61,237 bases of DNA from JAXJSP01 sp036310005 (GCA_036310005.1 JAXJSP010000048.1:1-61237), one strand, 5' to 3'. Positions 25,532 through 35,056 are shown, counted from the first letter of the stretch. Translations and numbers: made by a program. The notes: generated by a model not told the origin, from the sequence alone.

Positions 25532-26578
25532 TTAAAATATTGCAATAAAAAGTTTTGCAGCGAGGAAACTGATAATTCCGCAGCCGGGGAAGGTAAATAT
25601 CCAGGTAAGTATCATTTCTTTTACAACACTCATATTAATAGCAGAAAGTCGCCTTACCGCACCTACACCCATAATAGCGGTGGTCTTTGTGTGAGTAGTG
25701 GATACCGGCAGTCCGAATACGCTCGAAAACAGTAAGCAAAGCGCCGCTGCAATATCGGCGGAAAAGCCCTGATACTTTTCAAGTTTGACCATATCGTCGC
25801 CGACCGATTTGATAATTTTCTCACCGCCGACACTTGTGCCGAGCGCCATTACTACGCTGCATAATATCATAAGCCAGACCGGAATAATTTGACCTTCAAC
25901 AGAACTTTGTCCGTTCGCAAAGGCTACACCGAGAAACAGTACGCCTATAAATTTCTGACCGTCCTGAGCGCCGTGCATAAAACTCATCGCCATCGCACCG
26001 AAAATCTGTCCTCCGGTGAAAAATTTATTTGTCTTTCGCCTGTCCATATTATAACAAATAACACAAACAATTTTGCATACAACCCAACCTGTTACAAAAC
26101 CGAGTATAAGACTTATTACAAGTCCGTAAATTACTTTTACCCATTCGCCCTGGTTGACACCGTCCAATCCGTTGTTTACCGCAATAGCAGCACCTGTAAG
26201 GCCGGCAATAAGCGAATGGCTTTCGCTTGTCGGAATACCGAAATACGAAGCGCCCGTGCTGTAAATTACAATACTTAAAAGCGCCGCGCACAGAGCGATA
26301 AGAGCGCTTTTGGAATCATCTCCGAAATCTACCATATTGCTTATTGTGCTTGCAACAGACTGGTTGATTTTAGTCATAATCAATACGCCTAAAAAATTAA
26401 AAACAGCGCTCATTAATATAGCGCCGCGTGTAGTCATGCAGCGTGTTGTAACACAAGTGGCAATAGCATTGGGCGCGTCTGTCCAACCGTTGACAAAAAT
26501 AACACCCAGTGTCAAAAGCACTGTAATCAACAATATCGGGCTCGATATGGCTGCATTAAAAAAATACAAAAAATTCAT
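25532..26578 (-). CDS. Low-affinity inorganic phosphate transporter, PiT family
   Basis: Integral membrane carrier for phosphate (as a metal-phosphate complex with protons, or sodium in some). The repeated family signature is visible: GWTDAPNAIATCVTTR near the N-terminus and the matching GLPVSTTHTKTTAIMGVGA near the C-terminus, plus FGIPTSESHSLIAGLTG. About ten membrane segments. 348 aa, usual for short PiT proteins. It heads the DUF47 operon. Confidence 0.93.
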   Translation of the reverse strand: MNFLYFFNAAISSPILLITVLLTLGVIFVNGWTDAPNAIATCVTTRCMTTRGAILMSAVFNFLGVLIMTKINQSVASTISNMVDFGDDSKSALIALCAALLSIVIYSTGASYFGIPTSESHSLIAGLTGAAIAVNNGLDGVNQGEWVKVIYGLVISLILGFVTGWVVCKIVCVICYNMDRRKTNKFFTGGQIFGAMAMSFMHGAQDGQKFIGVLFLGVAFANGQSSVEGQIIPVWLMILCSVVMALGTSVGGEKIIKSVGDDMVKLEKYQGFSADIAAALCLLFSSVFGLPVSTTHTKTTAIMGVGAVRRLSAINMSVVKEMILTWIFTFPGCGIISFLAAKLFIAIF

Positions 26579-26628
26579 TAATTTTCTCCCTTTTGGTTTT
26601 TTTATATTTAATTATCCTTTTTTAATAA

Positions 26629-26667
26629 AAAAAGCACCTTTTGCAAAATTACTTGTAAAAGGTGCTT
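26629..26667 (-). terminator. Terminator after tRNA-Leu
   Basis: On the minus strand, AAAGCACCTTTT pairs with AAAAGGTGCTTT around a 14-base loop and ends in a T run, directly after the tRNA CCA end. Confidence 0.75.
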
Positions 26668-26754
26668 TGGTGCCGGTGACCGGGGTCGAACCGGTACGGT
26701 GTCGCCACCACTGGATTTTGAGTCCAGCACGTCTGCCAATTCCATCACACCGGC
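26668..26754 (-). tRNA. tRNA-Leu (anticodon CAA)
   Basis: 87 bases including an encoded CCA (26668-26670). The acceptor stem pairs GCCGGTG (from 26754) with CACCGGC; discriminator A. Anticodon stem CTGGA/TCCAG with loop CTCAAAA places CAA at 26718-26720. There is a long variable arm (class II tRNA) and TTCGA in the T loop. It decodes UUG leucine codons. It stands alone between comEA-like and pit genes. Confidence 0.96.
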
Positions 26755-26803
26755 AAATTATGTTTTGATTTTATCACATTATAATCTTAAAATCAAGATA
26801 AAT

Positions 26804-27229
26804 TTAATCAACAGTAATGTTATCTTTTATCTTTTCAAAAGTTTTGTCTTTTATACCCGGAACTTCAAGTATTTGTTCTATGGTTTTAAAGTTTCCGTTT
26901 TGCTCTCTGTAATCAATTATAGCCTGTGCTTTACTCTGCCCGATACCGTATAAAAGAGTAAGAGCCTGTTTGTCGGCAGTATTGATATTAACAGTAAGCG
27001 TTGCAAGTTCATCAAGCGAAGGTTTGCTTTCCTGTTTTTGACTGTCATCCGATTTGTAAACAACAGATACGGTCTTATCATCATTATGATTTACCGGAAT
27101 GACAAAAGCATTTGTGAAAACAGAATATAAAAGAAGTCCGACACATATACATAAAGCAATAATTAAACAGGAAACTTCATGCTTTGATAACCTTGCCCTG
27201 CGTTTTTCACGTTCTGTAAGTTTTCTCAA
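26804..27229 (-). CDS. ComEA-like helix-hairpin-helix protein with one membrane segment
   Basis: A 141-residue membrane-anchored protein. A basic N-terminus precedes one helix (about residues 20-40), then a linker, then the ComEA helix-hairpin-helix domain: TVNINTADKQALTLLYGIGQSKAQAIIDYREQ and FKTIEQILEVPGIKDKTFEKIK. ComEA binds double-stranded DNA during competence. No other competence gene is nearby, so the role here is inferred from the domain only. Confidence 0.85.
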   Translation of the reverse strand: MRKLTEREKRRARLSKHEVSCLIIALCICVGLLLYSVFTNAFVIPVNHNDDKTVSVVYKSDDSQKQESKPSLDELATLTVNINTADKQALTLLYGIGQSKAQAIIDYREQNGNFKTIEQILEVPGIKDKTFEKIKDNITVD

Positions 27230-27303
27230 ATTTTTAAATCTCCCGAAAAATGTTAATATGTAAAATTATAATGTAAATAACTTAAATTTCAATAAAATTC
27301 TTA

Positions 27304-27346
27304 GTGAAATTTTTATACTGTTGGTGTATAATTAAACTTAAGTTTA
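27304..27346 (+). promoter_or_regulatory. Promoter and palindromic operator of the ABC exporter
   Basis: GTGAAA (27304-27309), 17-base spacer, TATAAT (27327-27332). A perfect 14-base palindrome TAAACTTAAGTTTA (27333-27346) begins right after the -10, covering the start of transcription, an ideal place for a repressor. Confidence 0.6.
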
Positions 27347-27374
27347 TATAAAAATTATTCGGAGTTGAAAAAAT

Positions 27375-28076
27375 ATGAGTTTTATTACACTCACAGATGT
27401 TACAAAAACATATAAAATGGGCGAAGTAACAATTCCTGCCGCAAATAAAATAAGTTTCAGCGTGGACGAGGGAGAGTTTGTTATCATTGTAGGTCCGTCC
27501 GGCAGCGGTAAAACAACCTTACTTAATATGCTCGGCGGTATGGACCCGTGCGACAGCGGTGATATATTAATCGGCGATAAAAATATCGCAAGATTTACAA
27601 ACAAAGAGTTGACTAAATACAGAAAAAACGATATAGGTTTTGTCTTTCAGTTTTATAATTTAATTCCGAACCTTACTGCAAGAGAAAATGTGGAAATCTC
27701 CTGCGGTATGGGTAAAAACAAAACTGATGCAGACGACATTCTTGAAAAAGTCGGCTTAAAAGACAGACAGGACAACTTCCCCTCACAACTTTCAGGCGGC
27801 GAACAGCAGAGAGTATCAATAGCACGCGCTATGGCCAAAAAACCTAAACTGCTGCTTTGCGATGAGCCGACAGGCGCTTTAGATTACGCAACAGGCAAGG
27901 TTATACTTTCATTACTTCAAAAAACCTGCAAGGAAGAAAAAACAACCGTTATAGTAGTAACTCACAATTCTGCCTTAACTCCAATGGCAGACAGGGTAAT
28001 CAAACTTAAAAACGGTGCTGTCGACAGGATAATTAAAAACGCCGAACCGTTTTCGGTGGACGATATTGAGTGGTAA
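27375..28076 (+). CDS. ABC transporter ATP-binding protein, MacB/LolD type
   Basis: A 233-residue ATPase. Walker A GPSGSGKTT, Q-loop FQFYNLIPNLTA, signature LSGGEQQRVSIARA, Walker B LLLCDEPTGALD and H-loop VTHN are all intact. The pattern PTGALD and length match the type VII exporter (MacB/FtsE/LolD) group. It lies three bases upstream of the FtsX-type permease. No transporter substrate is evident; in this class it is often peptides, antibiotics or lipoproteins. Confidence 0.92.
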   Translation: MSFITLTDVTKTYKMGEVTIPAANKISFSVDEGEFVIIVGPSGSGKTTLLNMLGGMDPCDSGDILIGDKNIARFTNKELTKYRKNDIGFVFQFYNLIPNLTARENVEISCGMGKNKTDADDILEKVGLKDRQDNFPSQLSGGEQQRVSIARAMAKKPKLLLCDEPTGALDYATGKVILSLLQKTCKEEKTTVIVVTHNSALTPMADRVIKLKNGAVDRIIKNAEPFSVDDIEW

Positions 28077-28079
28077 ATT

Positions 28080-30959
28080 ATGTTTAAAATAAGATTAGTA
28101 TCATTTTTACGCGACCTGTGGCAGACTAAAACCCGCTTTTTTTCAATATTTGCAATAGTAGCAATAGGCGTGGGCTTTTTTGCGGGAGTAAAAGCAACTG
28201 AGCCCGATATGAGAGAGTCGGTAAGCAATTATTATTCTGACTCAAGGCTCACCCACTTTATTATTTCATCTCCGCTCGGCTTTGACTTAGACGACATTGA
28301 ACAAATAAAAACCGATTTGGGCAACCGGATGCACAACGATGCGAAGATTTCGGCAACAGGCGGTTATAGTGAAGACAATTTAATTTACGGTGATACCGAT
28401 AACGGAAAAGCCGTAAAAGTTATGAATTATGACAGGTATTTTAACACTTTAACAGTCGTAGAGGGCAGTCTCCCGAAAGCCGAAAATGAGTGCGCAATTA
28501 TTGCGGAAAACACAAAACTTAAACTCAAAATAGGAGATAAGATAACTTTTAACGATTCTTCACTTTTGGAGCAAAAAAAATTTACCGTAACCGCTACCGT
28601 AAAAAGCCCCTTATATATGTCTAAAATGCAGTTTGGTACCACCAATATAGGCTCGGGCTCTTTATCGGGCGTGGTTTTCGTGGCGGAAAACGCGTTTAAA
28701 AAAGTCTATTACAACAGAGTGTATATTTTTGATAAGTATTTATCCGACAGAGTTTATTATACCGAAGGCTTTGATAATGCTTATGACAGGCTGAAAACAC
28801 AGGTAGAGGCTATGTGCGATGAAAAATACGCACAGTTTACAGACCAAACACGAACTGATTACACCGGTTTTCATTTGGATGTAATTTCTTCTGAATTCCA
28901 AAAACAGGCAGAAAAATTAAACGAAACCTATAACGATTTACTTTCACAACAAAGTCAGATTGCTGCCGATGCAGATTATCTTAAAAAGACAGAAGACTTT
29001 TTTAATCAAAACGATACTGCCTTGATTCCGCCTGAATACAGTTGGCCCGCTTATTTTGCGGCAGTCTATAAAATGACAGAGTATGACGAAAACTCTCTGC
29101 CGATTGCAGACTATTCGTGCGAGGGACTTTATAATTTAGTAACAAAAGGCGGCTATACTGCCGATACATATCTTTATTATAAATATCAACGCTATTTGCT
29201 TAATGTCATAAATCAGACTCAAAAGGAACAGTACGATAAGGCGCTTTCGGAATATAACGCAGCCTTTGAAAAATTTAAAAACGAATTTAACGATAAAACA
29301 AAGGATATAACAAACCTCTGGTATGTGTCGGACTTAAACAGCCTTCCTGCTTATACGGAGTACGGTGACAATGCAAAAAGATTAGGCAATATCAGTAAAA
29401 TTTTCCCTGTATTTTTCTTGCTTGTCTCAGCGCTTGTATGCCTTACAACCATGACTCGTATGATTGATGAAAACCGTACACAGATAGGCACAAGAAAGGC
29501 GCTCGGATTCAACGACGGTGCAATACTTAATCACTATCTGTTCTATGCGGTGCTTGCGTGCCTTACAGGCAGTATAGTCGGCGTGTTAATCGGCTTTACG
29601 CTGTTCCCGAAAGTAATAATCGGCACTTATAAGATGCTTTATCTGATACCGCAGATTGAAACTCCGTTCAGATGGGGCTTGGCACTCTCATCAATATTTG
29701 TAACCCTGCTTTGCATAATCTTAACAGTAGTAGTTTCTTGTACTGCGGAACTGTTTAAAACATCCGCAACCCTTTTAAGACCGAAAGCACCCAGACAAGG
29801 CAAAAAGATTTTGCTTGAAAAAATTTCGTTTATCTGGAAAAGACTTACTTTCATTCAGAAGGTTACTTTGAGAAATATTTTCAGATATAAAAAGCGTATG
29901 ATTATGACTCTGCTCGGTATTGCGGGTTGTACTGCTTTGATATTGACAGCATTCGGACTCAGCGACTCAATAAGCGATATTGTAAGACTGCAGTTTAATG
30001 ATGTTATGAAGTACGATTTAAGCGTGAGTTTTACGGACGAACAGGCAATCAGGGGCGATATTGAAGAATATGTGCCTTATGATGACTATTTGGTAGTTAT
30101 GCAAAAAACAGGTACCGCTCAAACCGATGAGGGAAGTCTTGAAGTAAATATTATCGTACCCTCACAAACAGAGCGTATTAACGATTTTATTAATTTGCGT
30201 TCACGCACTTCACATGAAGAATATACTTTAGCGGATAACGATATAATCATTACGGAAAAATTGGCAAAAAAACTCGCAGTTGAAGCCGGAGATAATATTG
30301 ATATTTATCTTACCGAAGATAATATCCGGACTTTTTATGTATATGCAATAACCGAAAACTACGCATATCATTACGCTTATATTCCGCAGTCACTTTATAA
30401 TTCGACTCTGGGCGAAGTTGAGTTTAATACCGCGCTGTGTAAAATTGATGATGATAAATCGGACGAGGCAGCAGAAGGTATTTTGAAAAAAGGCAACGCA
30501 AACGCGGTAATCAGTCAGACTAAAACAGAAGAAAATTTTGCCGATGTTTTATCAATGCTTGATGCGGTGATTGTAGTTCTTATCGTATCGGCGGGCGCGT
30601 TGGCGTTTGTTGTACTTTTCAATTTAAGCAACATTAATATCACCGAAAGAAAAAGAGAAGTTGCAACTCTTAAAGTGCTCGGCTTTACCAATAAACAGAC
30701 CGGCGCGTATATAATAAGAGAAAATATTATCTTGTCTTTGTTCGGTACTGCGGCGGGACTGCTGTTTGGCAGAATTTTAACCGGTTTTGTTGTGCAACAG
30801 GCAGAAATTGATATGGTAATGTTCGGCAGAACGGTTTATGCGGAGAGTTTCGTTTTAGCGGCGGTAATTACAATGATTTTTGCGGTTGCGGTAAGTTTGC
30901 TTATGAATATCAGAATCAAGCATATTAATATGGTTGAGTCCTTGAAATCGGTTGAATAA
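28080..30959 (+). CDS. ABC transporter permease with two FtsX domains
   Basis: A 959-residue permease. One helix at about residues 20-40 is followed by a large extracytoplasmic region with a coiled-coil-like middle (SEFQKQAEKLNETYNDL). Three helices form the first FtsX domain (about 440-560), with the RTQIGTRKALGF motif. A second extracytoplasmic region follows a helix near 620, and the last FtsX domain spans about 830-950, with REVATLKVLGF. The doubled FtsX topology is that of MacB/YbbP-like mechanotransmission exporters. It is the partner of the ATPase just upstream. Confidence 0.88.
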   Translation: MFKIRLVSFLRDLWQTKTRFFSIFAIVAIGVGFFAGVKATEPDMRESVSNYYSDSRLTHFIISSPLGFDLDDIEQIKTDLGNRMHNDAKISATGGYSEDNLIYGDTDNGKAVKVMNYDRYFNTLTVVEGSLPKAENECAIIAENTKLKLKIGDKITFNDSSLLEQKKFTVTATVKSPLYMSKMQFGTTNIGSGSLSGVVFVAENAFKKVYYNRVYIFDKYLSDRVYYTEGFDNAYDRLKTQVEAMCDEKYAQFTDQTRTDYTGFHLDVISSEFQKQAEKLNETYNDLLSQQSQIAADADYLKKTEDFFNQNDTALIPPEYSWPAYFAAVYKMTEYDENSLPIADYSCEGLYNLVTKGGYTADTYLYYKYQRYLLNVINQTQKEQYDKALSEYNAAFEKFKNEFNDKTKDITNLWYVSDLNSLPAYTEYGDNAKRLGNISKIFPVFFLLVSALVCLTTMTRMIDENRTQIGTRKALGFNDGAILNHYLFYAVLACLTGSIVGVLIGFTLFPKVIIGTYKMLYLIPQIETPFRWGLALSSIFVTLLCIILTVVVSCTAELFKTSATLLRPKAPRQGKKILLEKISFIWKRLTFIQKVTLRNIFRYKKRMIMTLLGIAGCTALILTAFGLSDSISDIVRLQFNDVMKYDLSVSFTDEQAIRGDIEEYVPYDDYLVVMQKTGTAQTDEGSLEVNIIVPSQTERINDFINLRSRTSHEEYTLADNDIIITEKLAKKLAVEAGDNIDIYLTEDNIRTFYVYAITENYAYHYAYIPQSLYNSTLGEVEFNTALCKIDDDKSDEAAEGILKKGNANAVISQTKTEENFADVLSMLDAVIVVLIVSAGALAFVVLFNLSNINITERKREVATLKVLGFTNKQTGAYIIRENIILSLFGTAAGLLFGRILTGFVVQQAEIDMVMFGRTVYAESFVLAAVITMIFAVAVSLLMNIRIKHINMVESLKSVE

Positions 30960-31017
30960 TTTATCTTAATGGGTAAATGTTATATATATTTACTCATTAA
31001 TTTGTAATTATTATCTA

Positions 31018-31046
31018 TTGAATTAATTATTAAGATGTGTTATTAT
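31018..31046 (+). promoter_or_regulatory. Promoter for the 31133 lipoprotein
   Basis: TTGAAT (31018-31023), 17-base spacer, TATTAT (31041-31046) with extended -10 TGT. An imperfect inverted repeat (31061-31067 with 31075-31081) lies between it and the ATG. Confidence 0.5.
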
Positions 31047-31132
31047 TTATAGAGTAATATAGAATAAGTATAGTTTATTCTCAAATTTAATTGCTTATTT
31101 GTAAAAGTTTGCATACTCGGAGGTAATATTTT

Positions 31133-32716
31133 ATGTTTAAAAAACTACTTGCACTGTCTGTTGTGCTTGTAATGGCATTGTCACTTGTTTCTTGCTCAAA
31201 TGTAGGAAAAAGCACTGCTAATAACCGTCCCGGTGACTTTATTTTCAATGCGGTTGAAAACACCGATGAAAAATATACTCAGTCAATCAAGGATGTTGCG
31301 GACATTTTCAGCGATGCAGTAAACGGGGGCAGCATAAGATTTTCATATAACGACAGTCATTATTCGGTTGACAATATTTTATATATGGATGCCGAAAATG
31401 CAAAATATACAAACTTGCTTGACGGACAAATATACGGAGAGAATGTAAACTTGCTTTTGCAGTATGATAATTCGGATATTACAATGTGGTCAGACACAGA
31501 TTTGTTTACATACGATTTATACGAAGGCAATTTCAATGCGTATAAATTCGATGCCGAAATGGTAGCAACAATGTTCCACGATAACTTTAATACCGAAGAT
31601 AAAAAAGCAGATGTTGCAACAAATCCGACAAACTTCGATTGGCTTTTATACCAACTTACAAGAATAATGCAAATCAACGAGGACTTTAAAGAAGATTTAC
31701 AAGACGACGTTAAAGACCTCTTCAATAAAAAGTTTGACAGATATTCCGTTGAAAATGTAACTGCCGAAGTAGACGGTACTCAGGTTAAATGTGTTGAACT
31801 TAAATATAATCTTGACGAGTATGATGTTGCACAACTTTTAGAAACAGTATTGAATGATTATTTAGACTACTTTTATTATCTTGGTGCAACCGGTATTCAA
31901 AAACAGTGTTTTGTAATTACCGATGCGCTTGAACAAATAAAAGCCTATGTTGAAAAATCATTTGTTAATTTAGATTTGACTCTTACAGTTGCAAAAGATA
32001 CAAAAGCAATCGTGACTGTCGCGGTTTCGGGTACAGTTGATATTGCAGGCGAAGAAGCAACGGTTGAAGGTAATTTAAGCCTCGGCAGAAACGCATCTTA
32101 CTTAACACCTGTTACAGGAGTTTTAACTGTAAACAAAGGTGCCGATATGTATGAATATTCAATTCGTACCGATGCTACAAGCGCAGAGGGTATCAATAAT
32201 TACAGACTGAGTCTGGAAGGCAAACAAAATGGTACCGTAAAACAGTTTGTAGACGCATATTATACTTTTAATTCAAACGACTCAACCTTCAGTTTTTATA
32301 CAAATACAAACGGTGATGTTATCCAGTTTGACGGTGCTTTAACCATTGACGAGGGTAAAGAGTTTGAAATTACAAACACTTACTTAAAACTCGGTAAGGA
32401 TGAATATTATCCTGATTTCAAGATTATCGTTAAAGCAAAGGCTGCTATGCCGAAAGCACCTTCTAACCCTTGCGTCATTGAAGAAGAATACGACGAAGAA
32501 GGTTATCTTGCTTATTCGGCATACGACTCATTAGTAGATATTATTGATAACGAAGTAAGAACTACCGGCGTGTTCCAATACTATGACAGCGTTAAAGATT
32601 TAGTTAATAAAATTATTCGTAATTCAATATTCAAGGATGCCGCAGAAGGAATACTTGATACTTATGATGACGAAGTAAAGCCCGAACTTGACGAGTTCAG
32701 AACAGAAAACGCGTAG
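31133..32716 (+). CDS. Large lipoprotein of unknown function
   Basis: 527 residues. The N-terminus is a lipoprotein signal (KK, hydrophobic stretch, lipobox LVSC). No known catalytic motif is seen; the rest is acidic and predicted to be beta-rich (TLTVAKDTKAIVTVAVSG, TVEGNLSLGRNASY), suggestive of an extracytoplasmic beta-sheet or LolA/LppX-like lipid-binding fold, but this is a guess. It has its own promoter after the ABC exporter and a bidirectional terminator. It could be a partner of the exporter, though nothing but adjacency supports that. Confidence 0.75.
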   Translation: MFKKLLALSVVLVMALSLVSCSNVGKSTANNRPGDFIFNAVENTDEKYTQSIKDVADIFSDAVNGGSIRFSYNDSHYSVDNILYMDAENAKYTNLLDGQIYGENVNLLLQYDNSDITMWSDTDLFTYDLYEGNFNAYKFDAEMVATMFHDNFNTEDKKADVATNPTNFDWLLYQLTRIMQINEDFKEDLQDDVKDLFNKKFDRYSVENVTAEVDGTQVKCVELKYNLDEYDVAQLLETVLNDYLDYFYYLGATGIQKQCFVITDALEQIKAYVEKSFVNLDLTLTVAKDTKAIVTVAVSGTVDIAGEEATVEGNLSLGRNASYLTPVTGVLTVNKGADMYEYSIRTDATSAEGINNYRLSLEGKQNGTVKQFVDAYYTFNSNDSTFSFYTNTNGDVIQFDGALTIDEGKEFEITNTYLKLGKDEYYPDFKIIVKAKAAMPKAPSNPCVIEEEYDEEGYLAYSAYDSLVDIIDNEVRTTGVFQYYDSVKDLVNKIIRNSIFKDAAEGILDTYDDEVKPELDEFRTENA

Positions 32717-32742
32717 AATAAAAATACATTTTAAAACAACAA

Positions 32743-32779
32743 AAAAGGAAACGAAGAAATTTAATCTTCGTTTCCTTTT
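32743..32779. terminator. Bidirectional terminator
   Basis: A 15-bp perfect stem (32743-32757 with 32765-32779) with A and T runs on both sides, between the convergent lipoprotein and Ser-rich genes. Confidence 0.9.
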
Positions 32780-32803
32780 ATATATTATTTACTTTGTGTA
32801 AAA

Positions 32804-33658
32804 TCAATAATTGTAATTTTCGCTTAAACTGTCATTTTCATCATATATGTTTACATATTTTAAAATGTAATTTTCTTTGCTGTCTTTGTTTTCAATTTCA
32901 AATGCATAAACATATTTTTTAATTACCGTACCGGACTTATCATATTCATAGGTTGTAAGTTTTAATAAATTATCTTTATCGTATCTTGACATTTTTAACT
33001 CAACCAAACCGTCTTTGTCAAAATACTTCTCTGTTGAGTCAGCCCAGACTCCACGCTCTTTTGCGTAATCTTCTTTAAAATAATACTTTGTGCATTTCAA
33101 ATTTTTATTGTTATCGTAATAATAATTGTATTCATCAAGATAACATTTCTTATTACCTTCATATATGTACTTTCCGTAAACCAAAAGTAAACCGCTTTTT
33201 GAATACTCCTTGTAATACTTGTTTTCCTCGGCTTTTGTATTAACAGTCTTTTCGTTTTCACAGCAGATGTAGGTCTTATTTTTAAGCGTGTCATACTTTT
33301 CTAAAAGAAGATTTGCTTTGTCAAACCATTCCTGCTCAGCGTCGCTCAGCATAGACGATGTGCTTACATCTTCAATGTATTCAGGCTCTGCTTCGGGCAT
33401 TCCGACAAGCGAATTAACTGTGGTAGGCTTTGATACATCTTCGGCAGATGACTCCTCTTTTGAAGATGTTTCCGCCTTGCTTTGAGTAATACTCGAAGTT
33501 TCATAAGAAGAAATATCGCTGATTACGGAACGCGTACTTTCCGATGAAGAAGACTCTGCTTTTAATTCGTTGCTTTTGTCAAGTTCAATTGATAATGTTA
33601 AATATACAATCAATGCTGTCAAAAATAATGCCGCAACAGATATTAATACCTTTTTCAT
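32804..33658 (-). CDS. Exported or membrane-anchored Ser-rich protein with YxxG/Y-type repeats
   Basis: 284 residues of no named family. Residues 1-25 form one hydrophobic segment (anchor or signal without lipobox). Residues 35-85 are Ser/Glu/Thr-rich linker (SSSSESTRSV). The C-terminal half is rich in Tyr/Asp/Lys with repeated strand patterns (YNYYYDNNKNLK, KYFDKDGLVELK, YEYDKSGTVIKK), which recall the RHS/YwqK type of beta repeats. It is driven by a near-ideal sigma-A promoter (33708-33736), so it is probably well expressed. Function unknown. Confidence 0.7.
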   Translation of the reverse strand: MKKVLISVAALFLTALIVYLTLSIELDKSNELKAESSSSESTRSVISDISSYETSSITQSKAETSSKEESSAEDVSKPTTVNSLVGMPEAEPEYIEDVSTSSMLSDAEQEWFDKANLLLEKYDTLKNKTYICCENEKTVNTKAEENKYYKEYSKSGLLLVYGKYIYEGNKKCYLDEYNYYYDNNKNLKCTKYYFKEDYAKERGVWADSTEKYFDKDGLVELKMSRYDKDNLLKLTTYEYDKSGTVIKKYVYAFEIENKDSKENYILKYVNIYDENDSLSENYNY

Positions 33659-33707
33659 TTTGTTTTAATACTCCTTTTATTTACCGTATTTTTAAGCGGT
33701 AAGAAAT

Positions 33708-33736
33708 ATTATAACAAAATTTTATTAAAATGTCAA
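33708..33736 (-). promoter_or_regulatory. Fully consensus sigma-A promoter
   Basis: On the minus strand TTGACA (33736-33731), a 17-base spacer, then TATAAT (33713-33708) preceded by TGT (extended -10). It is the best promoter in the window and faces the Ser-rich exported protein gene. Confidence 0.85.
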
Positions 33737-33780
33737 ATTTGTAATCTTTATAATTGAAATTATTACAATAATTTAATAAA

Positions 33781-33817
33781 AAGAAACTGCAAAAACTTAT
33801 CGTTTTCACAGTTTCTT
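33781..33817 (-). terminator. Terminator after ychF
   Basis: AAGAAACTG (33781-33789) pairs with CAGTTTCTT (33809-33817), and on the minus strand TTTTTATT follows. Confidence 0.75.
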
Positions 33818-33821
33818 CAAA

Positions 33822-34919
33822 TTAAACATTAAATCTGAACAGGACAATATCTCCGTCTTTCATAACATATTCTTTTCCTTCGGAACGGACAAGCCCTTTT
33901 TCTTTTGCGGCAACCATCGTACCACATTTCATTAAATCGTCAAAAGCAACAACTTCGGCTCTTATAAATCCGCGCTCAAAATCGGTGTGAATTTTACCTG
34001 CCGCTTGCGGAGCCTTTGTGCCTTCTTTAATAGTCCACGCCCTGACTTCCGGCTCGCCGGCGGTAAGAAACGAAATAAGTCCGAGTAAGCGGTAGCAAGA
34101 TTTAATAAGCCTGTCAAGTCCGCTTTGATTAAGTCCCAATTCCTCTAAAAACATAGCCTTTTCTTCATCGTTCATATCGGCAATTTGCGACTCAAACTCC
34201 GCACATATAGGCAAACATTCTGCGTGTTCGCTCTGTGCTAACTGCTCGACTTTTTTGTAGTTTTCATTACCGTCTACACCGTTTTCAAAATCTTCTTCAC
34301 TCATATTGCAAACATAAATAATAGGCTTGTATGACAGTAAAGCGGTAGTATCCAATATTTCTTTTTCCAAATCATTTTGCGGTTCGATGCTGCGTGCCGA
34401 TTTTCCGTTGTTTAACGCGTCAATCAATTTTTCAAGAAATTCGACTTCTCCCGCAAAACTCTTGTCGCCTTTTAACGCTTTTGTCGCTTTGTCAAGTCGT
34501 CTTTGCGCAATTTCAATGTCGGATAAAATTAATTCCATATTAATAGTGTCAATATCTCTTAAAGGATCAACGCTTCCGTTTACATGAATTATGTCGGTTG
34601 ACTCAAAACAGCGCACAACCTCTATGATAGCATCTACTTCTCTTATGTGAGATAAAAATTTGTTGCCGAGCCCCTCACCTTTGCTTGCTCCCGCAACAAG
34701 TCCCGCTATATCAACAAATTCAATAGACGCAGGAGTAAATTTTACAGGGTTGTACATTTGTTTTAGTTTTTCAAGTCTTTCATCGGGTACACTGACCATT
34801 CCTACATTCGGCTCAATAGTGCAAAACGGATAGTTGGCCGATTGCGCCCCCGCGTTAGTTATAGCATTAAATAAAGTCGATTTGCCGACATTGGGCAATC
34901 CTACAATACCAAGTTTCAT
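33822..34919 (-). CDS. ychF: Redox-regulated ATPase YchF (OLA1 family)
   Basis: Obg-related P-loop protein that hydrolyses ATP rather than GTP and binds ribosomes. G1 is GLPNVGKSTLFNAIT; the second motif is ANYPFCTIEPNVG; G3 is DIAGLV; the altered G4, N-M-S-E in YVCNMSEED, replaces NKxD and explains the ATP preference. The C-terminal TGS domain has the typical REVRAWTI-like EPEVRAWTIKEG and FIRAEVVAFDDL. 365 aa, normal size. It stands alone with its own terminator. Confidence 0.96.
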   Translation of the reverse strand: MKLGIVGLPNVGKSTLFNAITNAGAQSANYPFCTIEPNVGMVSVPDERLEKLKQMYNPVKFTPASIEFVDIAGLVAGASKGEGLGNKFLSHIREVDAIIEVVRCFESTDIIHVNGSVDPLRDIDTINMELILSDIEIAQRRLDKATKALKGDKSFAGEVEFLEKLIDALNNGKSARSIEPQNDLEKEILDTTALLSYKPIIYVCNMSEEDFENGVDGNENYKKVEQLAQSEHAECLPICAEFESQIADMNDEEKAMFLEELGLNQSGLDRLIKSCYRLLGLISFLTAGEPEVRAWTIKEGTKAPQAAGKIHTDFERGFIRAEVVAFDDLMKCGTMVAAKEKGLVRSEGKEYVMKDGDIVLFRFNV

Positions 34920-34991
34920 ATATATTTCCTTTCAATATGTGACTGACTTAATATATATTAACAAATATCTTTAAAATGTTCAAGTGTATAG

Positions 34992-35021
34992 TTGACAATA
35001 AGGTGGCAAATTTGGTAAAAT
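34992..35021 (+). promoter_or_regulatory. Promoter of the yicC-remA-gmk operon
   Basis: TTGACA (34992-34997), 18-base spacer, TAAAAT (35016-35021) with TGG before it. Confidence 0.75.
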
Positions 35022-35056
35022 AAAATAATTAGTTATACGGTTTGGAGGAAATAAAA

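Noticed and set aside
26310..26768. 152-codon plus-strand open frame covering the pit start and tRNA-Leu
   Set aside because: It overlaps a clear tRNA and the N-terminal part of the phosphate transporter in antisense; no motif is seen.
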